From contig OX393578.1 of assembly GCA_947652605.1 (NCBI GenBank), forward strand, positions 51,839,415 to 51,903,414: DNA of 64,000 nt, written 5' to 3'. A program made the translations under genes and the position numbers. Shown here piece after piece: positions 26,160-38,979 of the stretch (the first letter of the stretch is position 1; every line of letters begins with the position of its first letter). The notes beneath the pieces were generated by a model. The model had not been told where the DNA came from. It ran no database searches and saw nothing but the letters and a program-made list of their open reading frames with translations. Source of the DNA: Elmis aenea. Taxonomy: Eukaryota > Arthropoda > Insecta > Coleoptera > Elmidae.

Positions 26160-26490
26160 AAATTTGTTTGCGTTCTTTGTTATTTTCATACTTTTCCAGC
26201 GCTTTCTTGGCCTTCCTTATTGCCTTTCTTTTCGTTGGAGTCCCCTGATATATCGAATCAGTAATTTTTTTTCTTCCATGGTTTTCAAGTGGCCGCACCA
26301 GGATAATTGGCTCTTTTCGACAGTATCTGCTAATGTAGTTTTTATTCCTATTCTTTGTCTAATTGTTTTATTTCGTAAATGTTCGTGCATTGTTGTTGTA
26401 ACATCTTTGGCTGGAGCTATTTTTTACTGCTCTTACTTTATTTTTATCGAATTATTCATTGTCCAAACTTCCGACCCATAGTTGTCGTCA
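26160..26490 (-). pseudogene. LINE reverse-transcriptase C-terminal fragment
   Basis: Read on the minus strand from about 26490, the sequence encodes Y-G-S-E-V-W-T near the start, then T-I-R-Q-R-I-G-I-K, an S-Q-L-S-W-C-G-H-L motif and a basic G-R-P-R-K-R-W ending. This order (YGSE-W, then QL-W-GH, then GRPRKRW) is the conserved tail downstream of the reverse transcriptase domain in many insect non-LTR retrotransposons. Several stops interrupt it. The reverse transcriptase and endonuclease parts are absent. Confidence 0.7.
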
Positions 26491-27136
26491 CTTTCATTTC
26501 AGGATTTGAACATATTTATCTTTGTTTGTTTACTGATATGTTTACTCCAAAAAATAGCGAATTAATTTTAGAAGTAACTGTACAGGGTGGTCGAAATTCG
26601 ATGGGATTACATGGATATCTCGCTTAATATTCAAGATGGAGAAACTGTTTAACTATAAAAAACGTGCAGTTTGTTAATACAAACTTAGAATCATTTTCAA
26701 AAATATTCTATCATTTCCGGATTTTGAGTTATTAGCGAAAAACTGTTTTTTTTTGTCATATTAATAATGTGTCGTATCTCCGCTATTGTTGTAAATATCG
26801 AAAAAAATTCGATTTTTTTTTTAAATACGCTTGCCGTTAAAATGTTATGACACAAACTTACATTTTTTTATGGAAACTGTAGTTGGCTGTGACCTATTTA
26901 AATTCCTTATTTTTTTCTCATTCCAAATGTATAAGGATTGATGTAGTTATTTTTAATAATACGCAAATTGCGAAGATTTTTTAGTTTATCTTTTTTTTAA
27001 TAGATACATATGATGTGAAAACAAAAACAAAACAAGTTGTAAAACCTTTTAAAACTCATTTAGTACAAGTTACGAAAGTTTTTTAATTTGTTGTTGAGAT
27101 AAACATTATAAATATTTGAACATAAGTTAACAACAA

Positions 27137-27804
27137 TACCGGGTGATTCAGTTTGACTCTCGCACCCCTATAGCTTTTTAATTATTAAAAATAACCCCAA
27201 CAAATTTATACTATAATTAACAATGGAAATGTATTAAAAATTAATTTTTAATAAAAATCAAAACAAATAATAGACGTGTATTAAAGCAGTTACAAATAGA
27301 GGACAACTGTGTTTGGAAGCGGGGGCCGGTCACTCTGAATATATTAAAGTCTAATATTTTATGTCAATGTTTATTACTCCTATTTGTTTTGATTTTTATT
27401 AAAAATTAATTTTTAATACATTTCCATTGATAGTTATAGTACCTATAAATTTTAAGACTCGATCGTTTTTTGTTATGTTTAATAGACTGTTTGCTACAAT
27501 TTGAATAAACTTTAAACTGATTTTTCTCGAAAATTTTGCCATGTATCCATACTTTTTTAATACATGGTCGGATTCAGAATTAAATTATCTATCCGAATCA
27601 ACAAAAATATGTATACTACGTTTAAAAAAAAAAAAAAAACAGTTGCCTATCGCGGATTTGACATACATCATCGTAGAGATGACAACTGCACATCATTTAA
27701 TAGAGAATTTGTCGCCGTTTCCAAAAATATAAGGTTTGTTGGGGTTATTTTCAAAAATTAAAAAGTTATAAAGGTGCGACAGTCAAACTGAATCACCCGG
27801 AATA
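27137..27804. mobile_element. Foldback element, family D (TACCGGGTGATTC ends)
   Basis: The left end, taccgggtgattcagtttga, is mirrored by tcaaactgaatcacccgg at the right. Outer arms are about 75 bp. An inner inverted pair (aaaaattaatttttaat with flanking caaaacaaat) lies at about 27228-27275 and 27381-27425. The terminus differs from the other families by C for A at position 4. It sits in the spacer of family A copy 2. Confidence 0.8.
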
Positions 27805-28099
27805 GTCGAAATCAGCACTTATGTAGTATTTTGTTGTTTATCTTATGTTCTAATATTCATAGGCGGTGCGTCGGGGGGGCCTGGGGGGCCCCAGGCCCCC
27901 CCACTTTTTTCAAATCAAAACTTCACAATCTTCACATAATTACGAGTATTAATAGATCAGACTAGGAAATTTTTTTCTGCACAACTTTATATAGTATAAA
28001 AATCATATATTCGTTTATCGTATTTACAATTTAGCATTAGCAATTAGTGATTTTTACATTGGTTGGTGCGTTGGGGTAGGGTACATTAACAATAAGGGC

Positions 28100-29162
28100 A
28101 TGACGACAATACGAACATTAAAGAGTCTCTCTAAAACAAGATGGACAGTAAGACACGTTGCTGTTAAAACTGTTTTAAATTTGTTACCAGCTATAGTAGA
28201 AACACTAAAAACAATATCTGAAGATTCAAATAATCCAAAAGTGGCAGCAGAAGCTAGTGGTGCACTAAAATTAATATTAGATGAGAAGTTTATTTTTTCT
28301 TTAATTGTCTTGGAATTCATATTAAATATAACCGATTCGTTATCAAAAGAACTTCAATCAGCTTCTCTGCTGATAACCAGTGTATATCCAAAATTTAATG
28401 CAACTGTCACCACTATACTTAGTTACAGAAACGAAAAAGCGTTTAAGACGCTTCTCGAAAAAATGAAATCTATTGGAACTCAAATCAAATATTTGGGATT
28501 TGACCTAAATGAACTTGCTTTACCGCGGCAAAGAAAAATTCCAAAAAAAATTGATTTTGGAGGAAAAGAAAATTTTACATTTCAATCTGTCGAAGATCTA
28601 ATACGCGTTGATATACTGTATGCAGGAATTGATCAAGTTGTTGGTAATTTGCGAAAGCGATTCTCTGAAAACGACTACGGCATGATTAATAAAATTGTGC
28701 GACTCTTAACTGATTTGAATTGTGAAATAAATTACACCGATTTTGAAGTTATAAATAATTTTTACAAGTTAACTACTGATAACAACACCTTAATTAATCA
28801 AATAAATATATACTTATAGAAATATTTTACTGGCAGAAACAAACAATTTATTAAGTATTGAGGAATGTGCGGAAAAATTTTTAAACAATTAATTAAAACA
28901 AATGTTATTTTGTGTGTGGGAACTTTTTCAAATTGTTCTTTGTTGTCTTGTGTCGTCTGCCTCAGCCGAGCGATTTTTTTCCACATTAAAAAGACTAAAA
29001 ACCTATCTCAGAAGTACTATGGGCGATGAACGATTAAATGGCCTGGCTATAATGGCTATAGAACAAGAAACTGTGGCTGACATGATTTTAAATGAATCGC
29101 ATTTAGAAAAATTAATTAATAATTTTATTGCTGATAAAAACAGAAGAATGATGTTTTTTTAA
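28100..29162 (+). pseudogene. hAT transposase, C-terminal half, frameshifted
   Basis: The frame from 28100 includes S-L-S-K-T-R-W, a block typical of ZMYM1-like/hAT transposases just before the catalytic fold, and runs to the TAG at 28817. Compared with copy 2, a 4-bp insertion near 28811 shifts the frame and creates that stop. A G-to-T change near 28891 adds a TAA. The hAT dimerisation domain follows in the other frame (28902-29162): S-S-A-S-A-E-R-F-F-S-T-L-K-R, then Y-L-R-S-T-M and E-R-L-N-G-L-A. The N-terminal zinc finger and first catalytic region are deleted. No active protein is possible. Confidence 0.9.
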
Positions 29163-29223
29163 AGATATATTTTGTTGTTTTTTACTATTATGAAGGGTAT
29201 ATTCTTTGCTCTTAGTTTTTTAA

Positions 29224-29475
29224 TATTTTGGAACTTTAAAAATTATTTTTGTTAAATAATATCTACTTATTTTATTTTTGTTACTTAATATGGTTTATAA
29301 TAGTTCTTGATATTTTGGAGCTTCAAATATTATTTTTGTTAAATATTACTTATTTTATTTTTGTTGCTTAATATGGTTTATAATAAAGTGTTTGATATTT
29401 TGGAGCTTCAGATATTATTTTTGTTAAATAATGCTTATTTTATATTTTTAACTTAATGTGGTTTATTATAAAGCA
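29224..29475 (+). repeat. Three tandem units of about 86 bp in hAT copy 1
   Basis: The word tattttgga recurs at 29224, 29311 and 29396, each followed by a near-identical attatttttgttaaat...ttaat(a/g)tggttta sequence. The related element at 38722-38885 has only two units, so the number of subterminal units differs between copies. Confidence 0.8.
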
Positions 29476-30045
29476 CTATTAAGGTAAACCCAGATTTTTT
29501 TAAAAATAAAGTGTAGCTAATATACATGGATAAGTTGTGCCCCCCCCACTTTTTTAGGTCACGCGCCGCCACTGCTAATATTTATAATGTTTATCTCAAC
29601 AACAAACTAAAAAACCTTCGTAACTTGCGTATTATTCAAAATAAATACATCAAACCTTATATTTTTGGAATGAGAAAAAAATAAGGAATTTAAATAGGTC
29701 ACAGCCAACTATAGTATGCATTTTAAAAAAATGTAAGTTTAAGTCGTAACTTTTTAACGACGAGCGTATTTTTTTTTTGTATCATCGAATTTTACATAAA
29801 CATATCTATAACTTATTTTTACAAATTTTTTCGATATTTACAACAATAAAGGGGATATGACACGTTATTAATATGACAAAAAAAAACAGTTTGTCGCTAA
29901 TAACTCAAATACTGGAAATGATATTTGAGAACTTTTCTAAGTTTGTTTTGAAAAACTGCTAATTTTTTTGTAATTTAAGCGTTTCTCTATCTTGAATATT
30001 AAGCGAGATACCCATGTAATCCCATCGAATTTGGACCACCCTGTA

Positions 30046-31276
30046 CACTCTTTACCCATTTTATTTCAGATATACTTTTCGTCTCTACCGTCACTCGTTA
30101 AAATGTATTTGTATTTTTAATTTTATGTAGTTTTCATAGATGCACCATCCAGATTTTTTCCTTCACATCCCATTTTTATTATGAGCTCTGCGTTAAAATC
30201 GCGCCAAAATAGCGTAACTTAAAGTTTGATAACGATCCGTCTACACTTTTTTTTTTAAGTGAGACTAAAGTAAATTTTAATAAATCTTGAAGTTACAGTT
30301 GCCTAAAATAACTTTATTTTCGCCTTTTTTATCGCAACCATTAGTTTTTTAGGGAGAAATGTAACGTTTAAAAATTAAAGTGTTCTAAAACACCAACGTA
30401 GACAGAATTCGTTTTAAATACAAATAAATCTGCGGCTAAAAGATGTTTTTAAATTAACATTCATCAAGGGAATATCTTATTAAAAGAGATATTTAGTTGT
30501 GAATTTGTGAACGAGCGGTCCCAAGTGTTCCGTTTTATTTGTATAGAGATACGAATCAAATCAAAACGCATGAAAATTTATGTTCTGCCCTTTGCCGCTT
30601 TGATTATTTACGTGTAAGATAAATTGCCTAGTGAAAGTCAATGAGGGGTCAGTTTTAAAGGACACACAAATTGTCTATTTGTTTCTGTCCGTGCGGAACT
30701 AAATTAAATATGAATACGCACGGGACTTCATTCATAAGCACATTTGAAAGAATAACGTCGTTATACAAAAGTGCATTGACCTAAATAAACTTTCAAAAAC
30801 AAATGAGTTGAAAACAATGGGGGAGCGTTTGTTTTTGCGACTAGCAAACTGCAATTGTGCGAGAATGTAAGAATATTTGACCCGAAACGTATCATTGAAG
30901 TGAACTTTGATATGGCAGTATCCTTCCGAAATAACATCGAGTTGATGGTTACGATCGGCCAACCGGAAACAGATATGTTTTCAGGAGAAAAATTTTAAAG
31001 CAGTAAAACAGAATTAAGGAATGGGGCAGTTACAAAGGCGGATGGGTTTTGTAGCATAGGGATTTGCTCATTATTTTATTGTTTATAGTGCATGACAAGA
31101 TCTTACGTTCAGTAACACTTATTCGTTTATTGAAATTAATAAATAATTATATTAAAAGTTATATTGTAGATGTAGAACAATAAAAACGAAAGTTATAGAA
31201 ATCATTTATTATTAATTTCCAAAATTAAAACCCAAAAGCAAACGAACTGTAATGACCACGATACTTTTATTGATAT
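30046..31276. other. AT-rich spacer, no supported gene
   Basis: No recognised gene. A minus-strand frame at 30732-30962 has no familiar motif. An E2F-like word (TTTTGGCGCGA) occurs on the minus strand at 30199-30209. Confidence 0.4.
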
Positions 31277-31295
31277 TGTGACGGACCGTACTGTA
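31277..31295 (-). repeat. Possible LTR terminus of the 35975/39925 family
   Basis: The 19 bases TGTGACGGACCGTACTGTA match the corresponding end of the solo LTR at 39925 with one difference. The foldback element that follows has inserted at their final TA. The rest of an LTR was not found to the right, so this is tentative. Confidence 0.35.
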
Positions 31296-31503
31296 TACAG
31301 GGTGGTCCAAATTCGATGGGATTACATGGGTATCTCGCTTAATACTCAAGACGTAAAAACGTTTAATAACTCAAAAACCGTATATGATAAAATATTTTTG
31401 AGTTTGTCTCAAAAACTGCACATTTTTTGTAATTTAACCGTTTCTCTATCTTTAATATTAAGCGAGATGCCCATGTAATTCCATCGAATTTGGACCACCC
31501 TGT
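31296..31503. mobile_element. Foldback element, family A, copy 3 (minimal 208 bp)
   Basis: TACAGGGTGGTCCAAATTCG at 31296 is mirrored by cgaatttggaccaccctgt ending at about 31503. The two arms lie almost back to back with virtually no spacer, so this is a minimal derivative of the larger family A elements. Confidence 0.85.
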
Positions 31504-32724
31504 TGTGGTGTATTTTAACAATAATGTAAGTAATTATGTTACAATTTTTACTGTAATTGGTTAAATTTGGCGCGAAAATAGCGCCCATGGTAAATAAAAT
31601 ACATAAGAAATGCGATAGAATGTTAAAATATGGCAGCGAAATTATTTTACATTACATTAAAATGCGTAAGCCTGTTTCATACCGTCTGAAATTCTTTTTT
31701 TACTTAATATTCTGACGCTCGCATATCGCATGCCGTTAGAATTTAAATGGTAATTGATTTTAGGTTATTCGAAATCACCATAGTATGACATAAAAAAAAC
31801 TTTATTTAGCTAATTTCAAGTGCTTAAAGACTTTATTGACCCCGCGTTTAAAACGAATGAGCATTAGGGCGTATAAATTCCGTTGATAAGTGTTATATAT
31901 CACTGCTAGATCGTGACTTATCAAACATCCAGTTGCCTGTGGACGACTTAACTGGTAAAAGCAGTAAATTTCATCTGATAATAAAAGTATAAAGTGTTAT
32001 GACACGCCCACCGCAAATACACCCAGAAGTCGGCTTTTATACTAACCGAGTTGTATTGTTGTATGCAACCACTATAAAAACAGTTGCAACAAAACAATGT
32101 ACTATCTTGACTAAAAGCACCAATAATTTTAAACTGCACTACGGACAACAATACATACGTATCAAAATATTCATGTGTTTAACCGAGTTGATGATAACAA
32201 AACATTAATTATTATTCTTGCAATACGGTACAAAAAAATAGAAATTATTTATATTTATTATTCCATCCAACTGACTTAAGCGTTTTTCTCTCTCTTATAT
32301 TATTTAACTTCATATACAAAATTAAAAGTTCTACTGATTTAAATCACTCATATAAAATCAAATTCCGATATGTCCAATATGTCTCTTATTATAATATTCA
32401 CAGCGTTAGTAAATGCTGCTTAAAATATTTTTGAAACAGATTTTAGATATCTGCTACAGTTTTTATAGAAACATAAATCTGAAAAATTGATTTAACTTAT
32501 GTTATTTTATACACCTTTAAAATTTTAAAATGAATATGAAAGAATCATTTTATAGCCCCTAGTTAAAAGAATTACAAATTGGACTTCTTGTTTTATCAAA
32601 GCAAGTACTTTTTATTTCTTTTCAAGTATTTTTTACTATACTTTCCTTCATCATTAGTGTTAATATTATAATCAAGTGCCTAACATATTTTTGAAACCAG
32701 AAAAAAGTTAAACCAACTACAGTA
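31504..32724. other. Unassigned region
   Basis: No supported gene. A stretch starting tgacacgcccaccgc near 31999 with a TATA-like ctataaaaacag downstream could be part of an LTR, but no second boundary was found. An E2F-like TTTGGCGCGAAA lies at 31566-31577. Confidence 0.35.
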
Positions 32725-32900
32725 TACAGGGTGTCCCAGATAACATTTCCAGAGAGACAGGTTTGCTTAAATTAGATGAATTATTCTTAAGTATGAGAGG
32801 AGCTACACTTAATTTTTAAAAGTACAAAATACTTCAGATGTTATAGCAAAAAAAATATGAAACTGTTGATTTTTTTTTTCTTATATAAACTCGTTTGTGT
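32725..32900. repeat. Solo left arm of a foldback element, family I
   Basis: TACAGGGTGTCCCAGATAAC at 32725 is a good family-type left end with a preceding TA. No reverse complement is found within the next 1.5 kb, so only one arm remains or the right boundary is lost. The internal limit is arbitrary. Confidence 0.5.
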
Positions 32901-33363
32901 TAATCATTAGATCAATTTTATCGGTACTTTCTGAAGGTACTTTTTTATGTAAAATATACCTAACTATTATCTTAGATTTTTTTATCACTTGCCATTTTCG
33001 ACATATTACCCTTAACTTCATTTTTTCTTGAGGGCCGTCATGTTGGCTTTGGATTAGTTAAATGCGTTTTTTGATCGTCTTTTTAATGAGATATCACTTA
33101 CTACATTTTTTTAAATAAATAAATCACAAACTAAAGAAAAATCGTTTTACCAATCACTTATCAAGCGATCTACAAAAAAAAAACAATAAACAACCAGTTA
33201 AATATTAAATGGCACTATCATTTGTCTGCGGTATCATTTATTGGGATTTTACTCTCGTGTAATTTGATAGTCTGTAGTAATTTTGTTATATCGTAATTAT
33301 GGCTACATTTACAAATAATGAAAAGTTTGACATGTTGAGATGCTGCATAAAAAAGTACATTAA

Positions 33364-33926
33364 AGTCTGTTTATACTCTACTATCTTTTCGTTTAAGAAA
33401 ATCGTATACGATTTTCTAGTACGGTGTCAATCAGAAATTAAAAATCTTGAACGAAAAATTCGTACGAAATTACTACCTGCCCTATATGCGTCCAATTTTA
33501 GCATGAGCGCATGCGTATTCTACTGTAACTGTATGTCTGTATCTGACCGCATGTCATTTGTGGGTTAGGTTAACTGAAACAATCAAACGATGTTAAATAC
33601 TACTTATTACCCTTATAAGCCCTCACGATTTATTTTATAGGAATAAATATGTAGAATGGAACAAGCGTTAAATATACGTTAAATTTTAAAATGATTCGCT
33701 TTCTGTTCTGTGATCAAATTGAACATTTGACATGGTTGCTCAAGGTGCCAACAAAATATGATAAAAGTTACGAAAAAGTAACCAAAATATATTGGAGTTT
33801 TCGTACCAAAAAATAGTACAATGTAAATGGTTCATATTTTCCATGCTAAATTCCTGAACGAAATTTTTCTATTAAAAATCGTATACGATTTTCTTAAACG
33901 AAAAAATAGTATAGTATAAAACAGAC
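33364..33926. mobile_element. Inverted-repeat MITE with TTAA flanks
   Basis: The left arm, agtctgtttatactctacta and onward through gaaaatcgtatacgatttt, is mirrored at 33870-33926. TTAA lies at both borders (33360-33363 and 33927-33930). TTAA target duplications are typical of piggyBac and some Kolobok-like elements, so a piggyBac-type MITE is plausible. There is no transposase. The small frame at 33299-33568 crosses the border and is not a gene. Confidence 0.7.
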
Positions 33927-33930
33927 TTAA

Positions 33931-35164
33931 GAAAGTACAAATAAAATTGATCAAATGATAAAGACAAAAAATTTATAAAATTGTCGGATTCTGAAACTGT
34001 TTCCGCCTCTCAAAATATACTTTTTAGAGAAGAAGAAATGTCCTGCAATTCTCAAAACCTTTTTTAATGATTCCAACGCCGAAGCATGTCTTTTTCCAAT
34101 TCTCAAGCTACTTTTTTTTATATAAACACATTCTCAAAATTGTATCTCAAAATACTTAAATGTGCAAAACTTTCTTTACTTAAAAACTTCAATTAAACAT
34201 TTGAGAGTTCATCTTGCAAATGCGGAATTTACAAATACTATCAAACAAAATTCAATACATGGAAATTTTTGCAACAATTGTGGAGCACTGTAATCGTCAG
34301 AACCAAATTCGCAGCAACGGTATTGAAAAAGCTTCCTCCCCGAGGTATAAGCATTACCGACTGACACTTCTCTGCAAATACCTTGCGGTAGCTTCATTAA
34401 AAGCGTCATCAGCATAACTGATTTTAACAATTTTACCATATCTTCACCAGATTTCTGTGGTCAGATACAAAATCTGATTACACAACGTCGTTCCAGAGGC
34501 GAAGAAGCGTCTCAAATCGATACATTATTTTGTACTAAGAACGCGAAACGCAAACAATCATTTGTTTTACAACTAGGCTACTAGATTCTTCGTAACAACT
34601 TTTAAATTTCATCCTCAACTATATTAGAGAAGTCGACTACAGTTATATTGAGACAACCCTCGTATGTGTTTTGCTTTCATGGCATGCAATTCGATTTTTA
34701 AGGCGCGCACCGTCATTAAATTATCAAAACTCGCATGTGCCCCAGAAAACACAGTCGTCGGAATTATAAAACCACGTTTTGATAGTTTGTCGCTTCGCTT
34801 ACGACAAATTTACAACATCGTCACGAATTGCTTTTGAATTCCTTGCGGATTTGTGTGGCAAAATGACATTGTGACTTTGGTTGTGCCGAGATGCTTTAAA
34901 GTCCCTGATTTAAAGCGGTCGTTTATTTGTATTTTTGGCGGAGGCGCTGGTCTACGAAATCTAATATTAGTTAACGTCATTTTCTTTATGTATGCCGCAT
35001 TAAATCCGTACATCGTCGGAGTATTTCTAGATTTTAAGACACTATTTGAGACCTTTAAGCAAAAATAAGTAAAAATAAACCATTGGCTTATCCTAAACTA
35101 ACCGAATATTTAATTTATTAACGAAGAATAAGAGAATAATTAAAGCATTACTTATTGTGAGATA
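33931..35164. other. Unassigned region with several short frames
   Basis: Frames at 34209-34439 (-), 34214-34417 (+), 34810-35013 (-) and 34853-35068 (+) overlap and conflict. The last ends in a hydrophobic stretch with N-P-Y-I-V, but nothing else supports a receptor. I see no gene I can defend. Confidence 0.35.
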
Positions 35165-35792
35165 TACAGGGTGATTGAAATTCGAGTTTAAGCATTATAG
35201 TGGCTAGAGTATAGGTTTAATATTGGCAAAGTTGCAAAATTTTGTGCTCAATAATAATCTGAAGAGAAATTGGAAATATCTCAAACGGTAACCGAGAAAA
35301 TTAGGAAAAACCGGAAAATACGATTTTTAAAAATCGTCTATAACTCCTTTGAAGTATGATATAATTCAAATGTGTTGAAACATTTGAAGTATGATATAAT
35401 TCAAATGTGTTAAAACATTGCCCAAGCAACTTTTTAAGCCGAATCGGATGGTGGTCACAAATTTTTCCTAGATCGATTCGTTTTTGTTTTAGGACAACCA
35501 ACTTTGTTTTTTCTTATGGGCGCAATTTTTGCTATTTACATTATCAAATAGCATTTATTTTTCTGAATCCATTGATGTATCACACGTGGTATTTTACTTC
35601 TTTATTCATTAACAAATTTAAAAAAAAAAAAGTTTTAAACAATAACCACTATAAATCAGGTAGGCCGGTCGTTGTAGTTTATGTTGTATCCATCACAACC
35701 AATCAACAAACTAAAAGTTTTGAAAGCATTTTACTTGTCAATAAATTCGTAAAAAGGAACTTTCATTACGAAGAAAAACGCGATAGGTACTT
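35165..35792. mobile_element. Foldback family C, copy 2 (left arm plus spacer only)
   Basis: It starts TACAGGGTGATTGAAATTCG at 35165 and follows family C copy 1 through the left arm and the spacer to the word cgaagaaaaacgcgata, then stops. The right arm is missing. A duplication of about 35 bp (aagtatgatataattcaaat) lies near 35355-35410. Confidence 0.8.
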
Positions 35793-35943
35793 CCGGATTT
35801 GGCAACTTCCGGTTTAATCACGAAAACTGCTAAAGCATCAGTGAATTCTGCATATGCACTTTTGTCATAACATTTTTCCCCATCTTTGTCAGACGTGGCA
35901 TTTTCGAATAAGTGCCGGTACGGGTGGTGTGAAACACCCTGTA
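35793..35943. repeat. Right end of another foldback element fused to copy C2
   Basis: The sequence ends gtgaaacaccctgta at 35943, a family E-like right terminus, but the interior matches none of the other arms here. It directly abuts the truncated family C copy, which gives a chimeric unit with two different ends. Confidence 0.5.
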
Positions 35944-36380
35944 TAACAACACTAAATACTTAAAGACAATTTATTGCGACGCATCAATTATTTTATTTTA
36001 TTTCAGTGTTATTTTATTTACTTTTAAATGAATAACATGAAACAATTACTGACGCAACAGTTACTAAAACATGTAACACTTCAAAAGGGTCAAATACAAA
36101 TAAGCTTATAAAAAAAAATGCCAAGGGTGCACTTCAATAAAAAAGGATGACAACGTAAACTTGGGTTTGAATAGTTTAGAACCAACCACCGAGAAATGTA
36201 AATAGTCGGTCGAAAAATAAAGGAGTTTGTTGTCAAAAGTGTTGTTTTATTTGTGCCTCACTGAGTACTAATTGCTACAGACCTATGTATTACGTAAAAT
36301 AACGTTTAAGGGTTTTACCACGTAATAAAAATGATTACAAGTTAAAATTAAAACAACAACAAAATTAAAAGTAATAAGTA

Positions 36381-37292
36381 GAGTAAAGTGCCCTAATATG
36401 GAATACATCAGTTTTATGACAATGAATAAGCGATATCTGTTGAAAAGTATATGTACCTATTTGTACATCACACATTCCCAAATGTAAAATAGTTAAAAAA
36501 TATTCAATAGATTACATAACTGATTCAAATATATTTTTGACGTGCTACTTAGTTTTTAGGCTAAATCTTTCAGTGCAAAATATTATATACTAGGGTAAAT
36601 GATATAAAATATTTTATTGCATGCTTATTTAGCATGAGCCTTTACATTTCAATTAAATAGACCAAAATTTTGATTGAGGCCATTTCATGTTTTACATATA
36701 CCGATTTTTAAAATGTCACATTAATGCCTAATATGGAATACATAGAGGTGCCTTTTAATGAATATTATTATGGTCACTAAGTACAGCAATATGAGTTCAG
36801 TGTCAAAAGTGTCAGAAATAGGCAGACGAAAAATGTGCAAAATACCCAAAAAAAACAATTCTATTGTCCTACCTGTAAAAAATAAATAAATTATCAACAT
36901 TTAGTTCGAATGACACTTGAATTATAATTTAATTTACATAAATAACAGAGTTTTGCTTTGGTTTAAGCAATAACGCAAATCAGAAACAAATAAAAGATTA
37001 ATCTATAAGCAGTTGTTTATTTTAATGTATATTTCCTATTTAATTCTTTATTCCATATTAGGAACCCCTAGTATTCCATATTAGGTTCCCCGGGAGCTTA
37101 ATATGGAATAGTAGTAACATTTAAAAAAATAGCTATATAAGAAATATCTACCGTAATATCGTACCAGAATTCGAGTAATGTGTTGCGTATTTATTACAAA
37201 TTCCTTACAATTTTTTTTGCAAAATTTTGTTGAATAAATGTGAATATTATTGCCGAATACAAAAAAGTATTCCATATTAGGGCACTTTACTC
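36381..37292. mobile_element. TA-flanked inverted-repeat element, possibly pogo-like
   Basis: The terminal inverted repeats are 26 bp and perfect, beginning GAGTAAAGTGCCCTAATATG, with TA immediately outside both ends. The other LTR copy shows the uninterrupted site (gtaataagtatctac), which confirms TA as the target. The motif attccatattagg recurs several times in the right half (about 37050-37115). A TA target and short ends suggest a Tc1/mariner/pogo-type non-autonomous element. There is no transposase. Confidence 0.82.
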
Positions 37293-37312
37293 TATCTACT
37301 CTTCCCCAACAG

Positions 37313-38979
37313 CATATGCGGCGCGTCGGAGGGGCCTGGGGGGGCCCAGCCCCCCCCCCACTTTTTTAAAATCAAAACTTCACAATCTTCACATAATTAC
37401 GAGTATTAATAGATCAGACTAGGAATTTTTTTCTGCACAACTTTATATAGTATAAAAATCATATTCGTATATCGTATTTACAATTTAGCATAAAACATCT
37501 TCGAGACGCTTTAGGTATAGTTAACTCTTTATATAACATTATTGAAGCATCAGCCAAACGCCATGCTATTTTTCAAAATGTTTTAACAGAAGTTTGTCCA
37601 AAATCGAACATATGAACATTAAAGAGTCTCTCTAAAACAAAATGGACAGTAAGACACGTTGCTGTTAAAACTGTTTTAAATTTGTTACCAGCTATATTAG
37701 AAACACTAAAAACAATATCTGAAGATTCAAATAATCCAAACGTGGCAGCAGAAGCTAGTGGTGCACTAAAATTAATATTAGATGAGAAGTTTATTTTTTC
37801 TTTAATTGTCTTGGAATTCATATTAAATATAACCGATTCGTTATCAAAAGAACTTTAATCAGCTTCTCTGCTGATAACCAGTGTATATCCAAAATTTAAT
37901 GCAACTGTCACCACTATACTTAGTTACAGAAACGAAAAAGCGTTTAAGACGCTTCTCGAAAAAATGAAATCTATTGGAACTCAAATCAAAAATTTGGGAT
38001 TTGACCTAAATGAACTTGCTTTACCGCGGCAAAGAAAAATTCCAAAAAAAATTGATTTTGGAGGAAAAGAAAATTTTACATTTCAATCTGTCGAAGATCT
38101 AATACGCGTTGATATACTGTATGCAGGAATTGATCAAGTTGTTGGTAATTTGCGAAAGCGATTCTCTGAAAACGACTACAGCATGATTAATAAAATTGTG
38201 CGACTCTTAACTGATTTGAATTGTGAAATAAATTACACTGATATTGAAGTTATAAATAATTTTTACAAGTTAACTACTGATAACAACACCTTAATTAATC
38301 AAATAAATATATATAGAAATATTTTACTGTCAGAAACAAACAATTTATTAAGTATTGAGGAATGTGCGGAAAAATTTTTAAACAATGAATTAAAACAAAT
38401 GTTATTTTGTGTGTGGGAACTTTTTGAAATTGTTCTTTGTTGTCCTGTGTCGTCTGCCTCAGCCGAGCGATTTTTTTCCACATTAAAAAGACTAAAAACC
38501 TATCTCAGAAGTACTATGGGCGATGAACGATTAAATGGCCTGGCTTTAATGGCTATAGAACAAGAAACTGTGGCTAACATGATTTTAAATGAATCGCATT
38601 TAGAAAAATTAATTAATAATTTTATTGCTGATAAAAACAGAAGAATGGTGTTTTTATTAAGATATATTTTGTTGTTTTTTACTATTATGAAGGGTATATT
38701 CTTTGTTTCTTAGTTTTTTAATATTTTGGAACTTTAAAAATTATTTTTGTTAAATAATATCTACTTATTTTATTTTTGTTGTATGATTTATAATAAAGTG
38801 TTTGATATTTTGGAGCTTCAGATATTATTTTTGTTAAATAATGCTTATTTTATGTTTTTAACTTAATGTGGTTTATTATAAACCACTATTAAGGTAAACC
38901 CAGATTTAAAAAAAAAAGTATAGGTAATATACATGAATAAGTTGTGCCCCCCACTTTTTTAGGTCACGCGCCGCCACTG
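37313..38979 (+). mobile_element. hAT element, copy 2, 8-bp target duplication CCCAACAG
   Basis: CCCAACAG occurs directly outside both ends (37305-37312 and 38980-38987). The sister LTR has a single cccagcag at the equivalent place, so the empty site is visible. The ends match copy 1 (right end CAGTGGCGGCGCGTGACC on the other strand). It keeps more 5' transposase sequence than copy 1, but only two of the tandem subterminal units of about 86 bp. Confidence 0.93.
37496..38713 (+). pseudogene. hAT transposase, 5'-truncated, two nonsense codons
   Basis: One continuous frame starts within the domain at L-R-D-A-L-G-I-V (about 37499) and continues with S-A-K-R-H-A-I-F, a block typical of hAT/ZMYM1-like transposases. 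It has a TGA at 37613 (CGA in copy 1) and a TAA at 37856 (CAA in copy 1), then is open from 37964 to 38713. The C-terminus contains the dimerisation motif S-S-A-S-A-E-R-F-F-S-T-L-K-R and E-R-L-N-G-L-A. Both nonsense codons are C-to-T changes. The start codon, zinc finger and first catalytic block are missing, so it is inactive. Confidence 0.9.

Larger units (their letters stand above)
27858..29574 (+). mobile_element. hAT element, copy 1, 8-bp target duplication CTAATATT
   Basis: The perfect 8-bp duplication CTAATATT flanks the element (27850-27857 and 29575-29582). The right end, read on the other strand, is CAGTGGCGGCGCGTGACC; the left end is the diverged CATAGGCGGTGCGTCGG. Directly inside the left end is a GC hairpin (gggcctgggg mirrored by ccccaggccc). 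It carries a 5'-truncated hAT transposase with several lesions and three tandem copies of a subterminal repeat of about 86 bp. Copy 2 (37313-38979) is very similar. Confidence 0.93.
26581..30045. mobile_element. Foldback element, family A, copy 2, with nested insertions
   Basis: The ends are TACAGGGTGGTCGAAATTCG at 26581 and the reverse complement ending at 30045. The arms mirror gggattacatgg, gtatctcgctt and the taataatgtgtcgtatctcc-type words. The spacer has been interrupted twice: by foldback element D (27137-27804) and by a hAT element (27858-29574). Without those insertions the element would be about 1.1 kb, close to copy 4 at 40156-41422 without its own insertion. Confidence 0.85.
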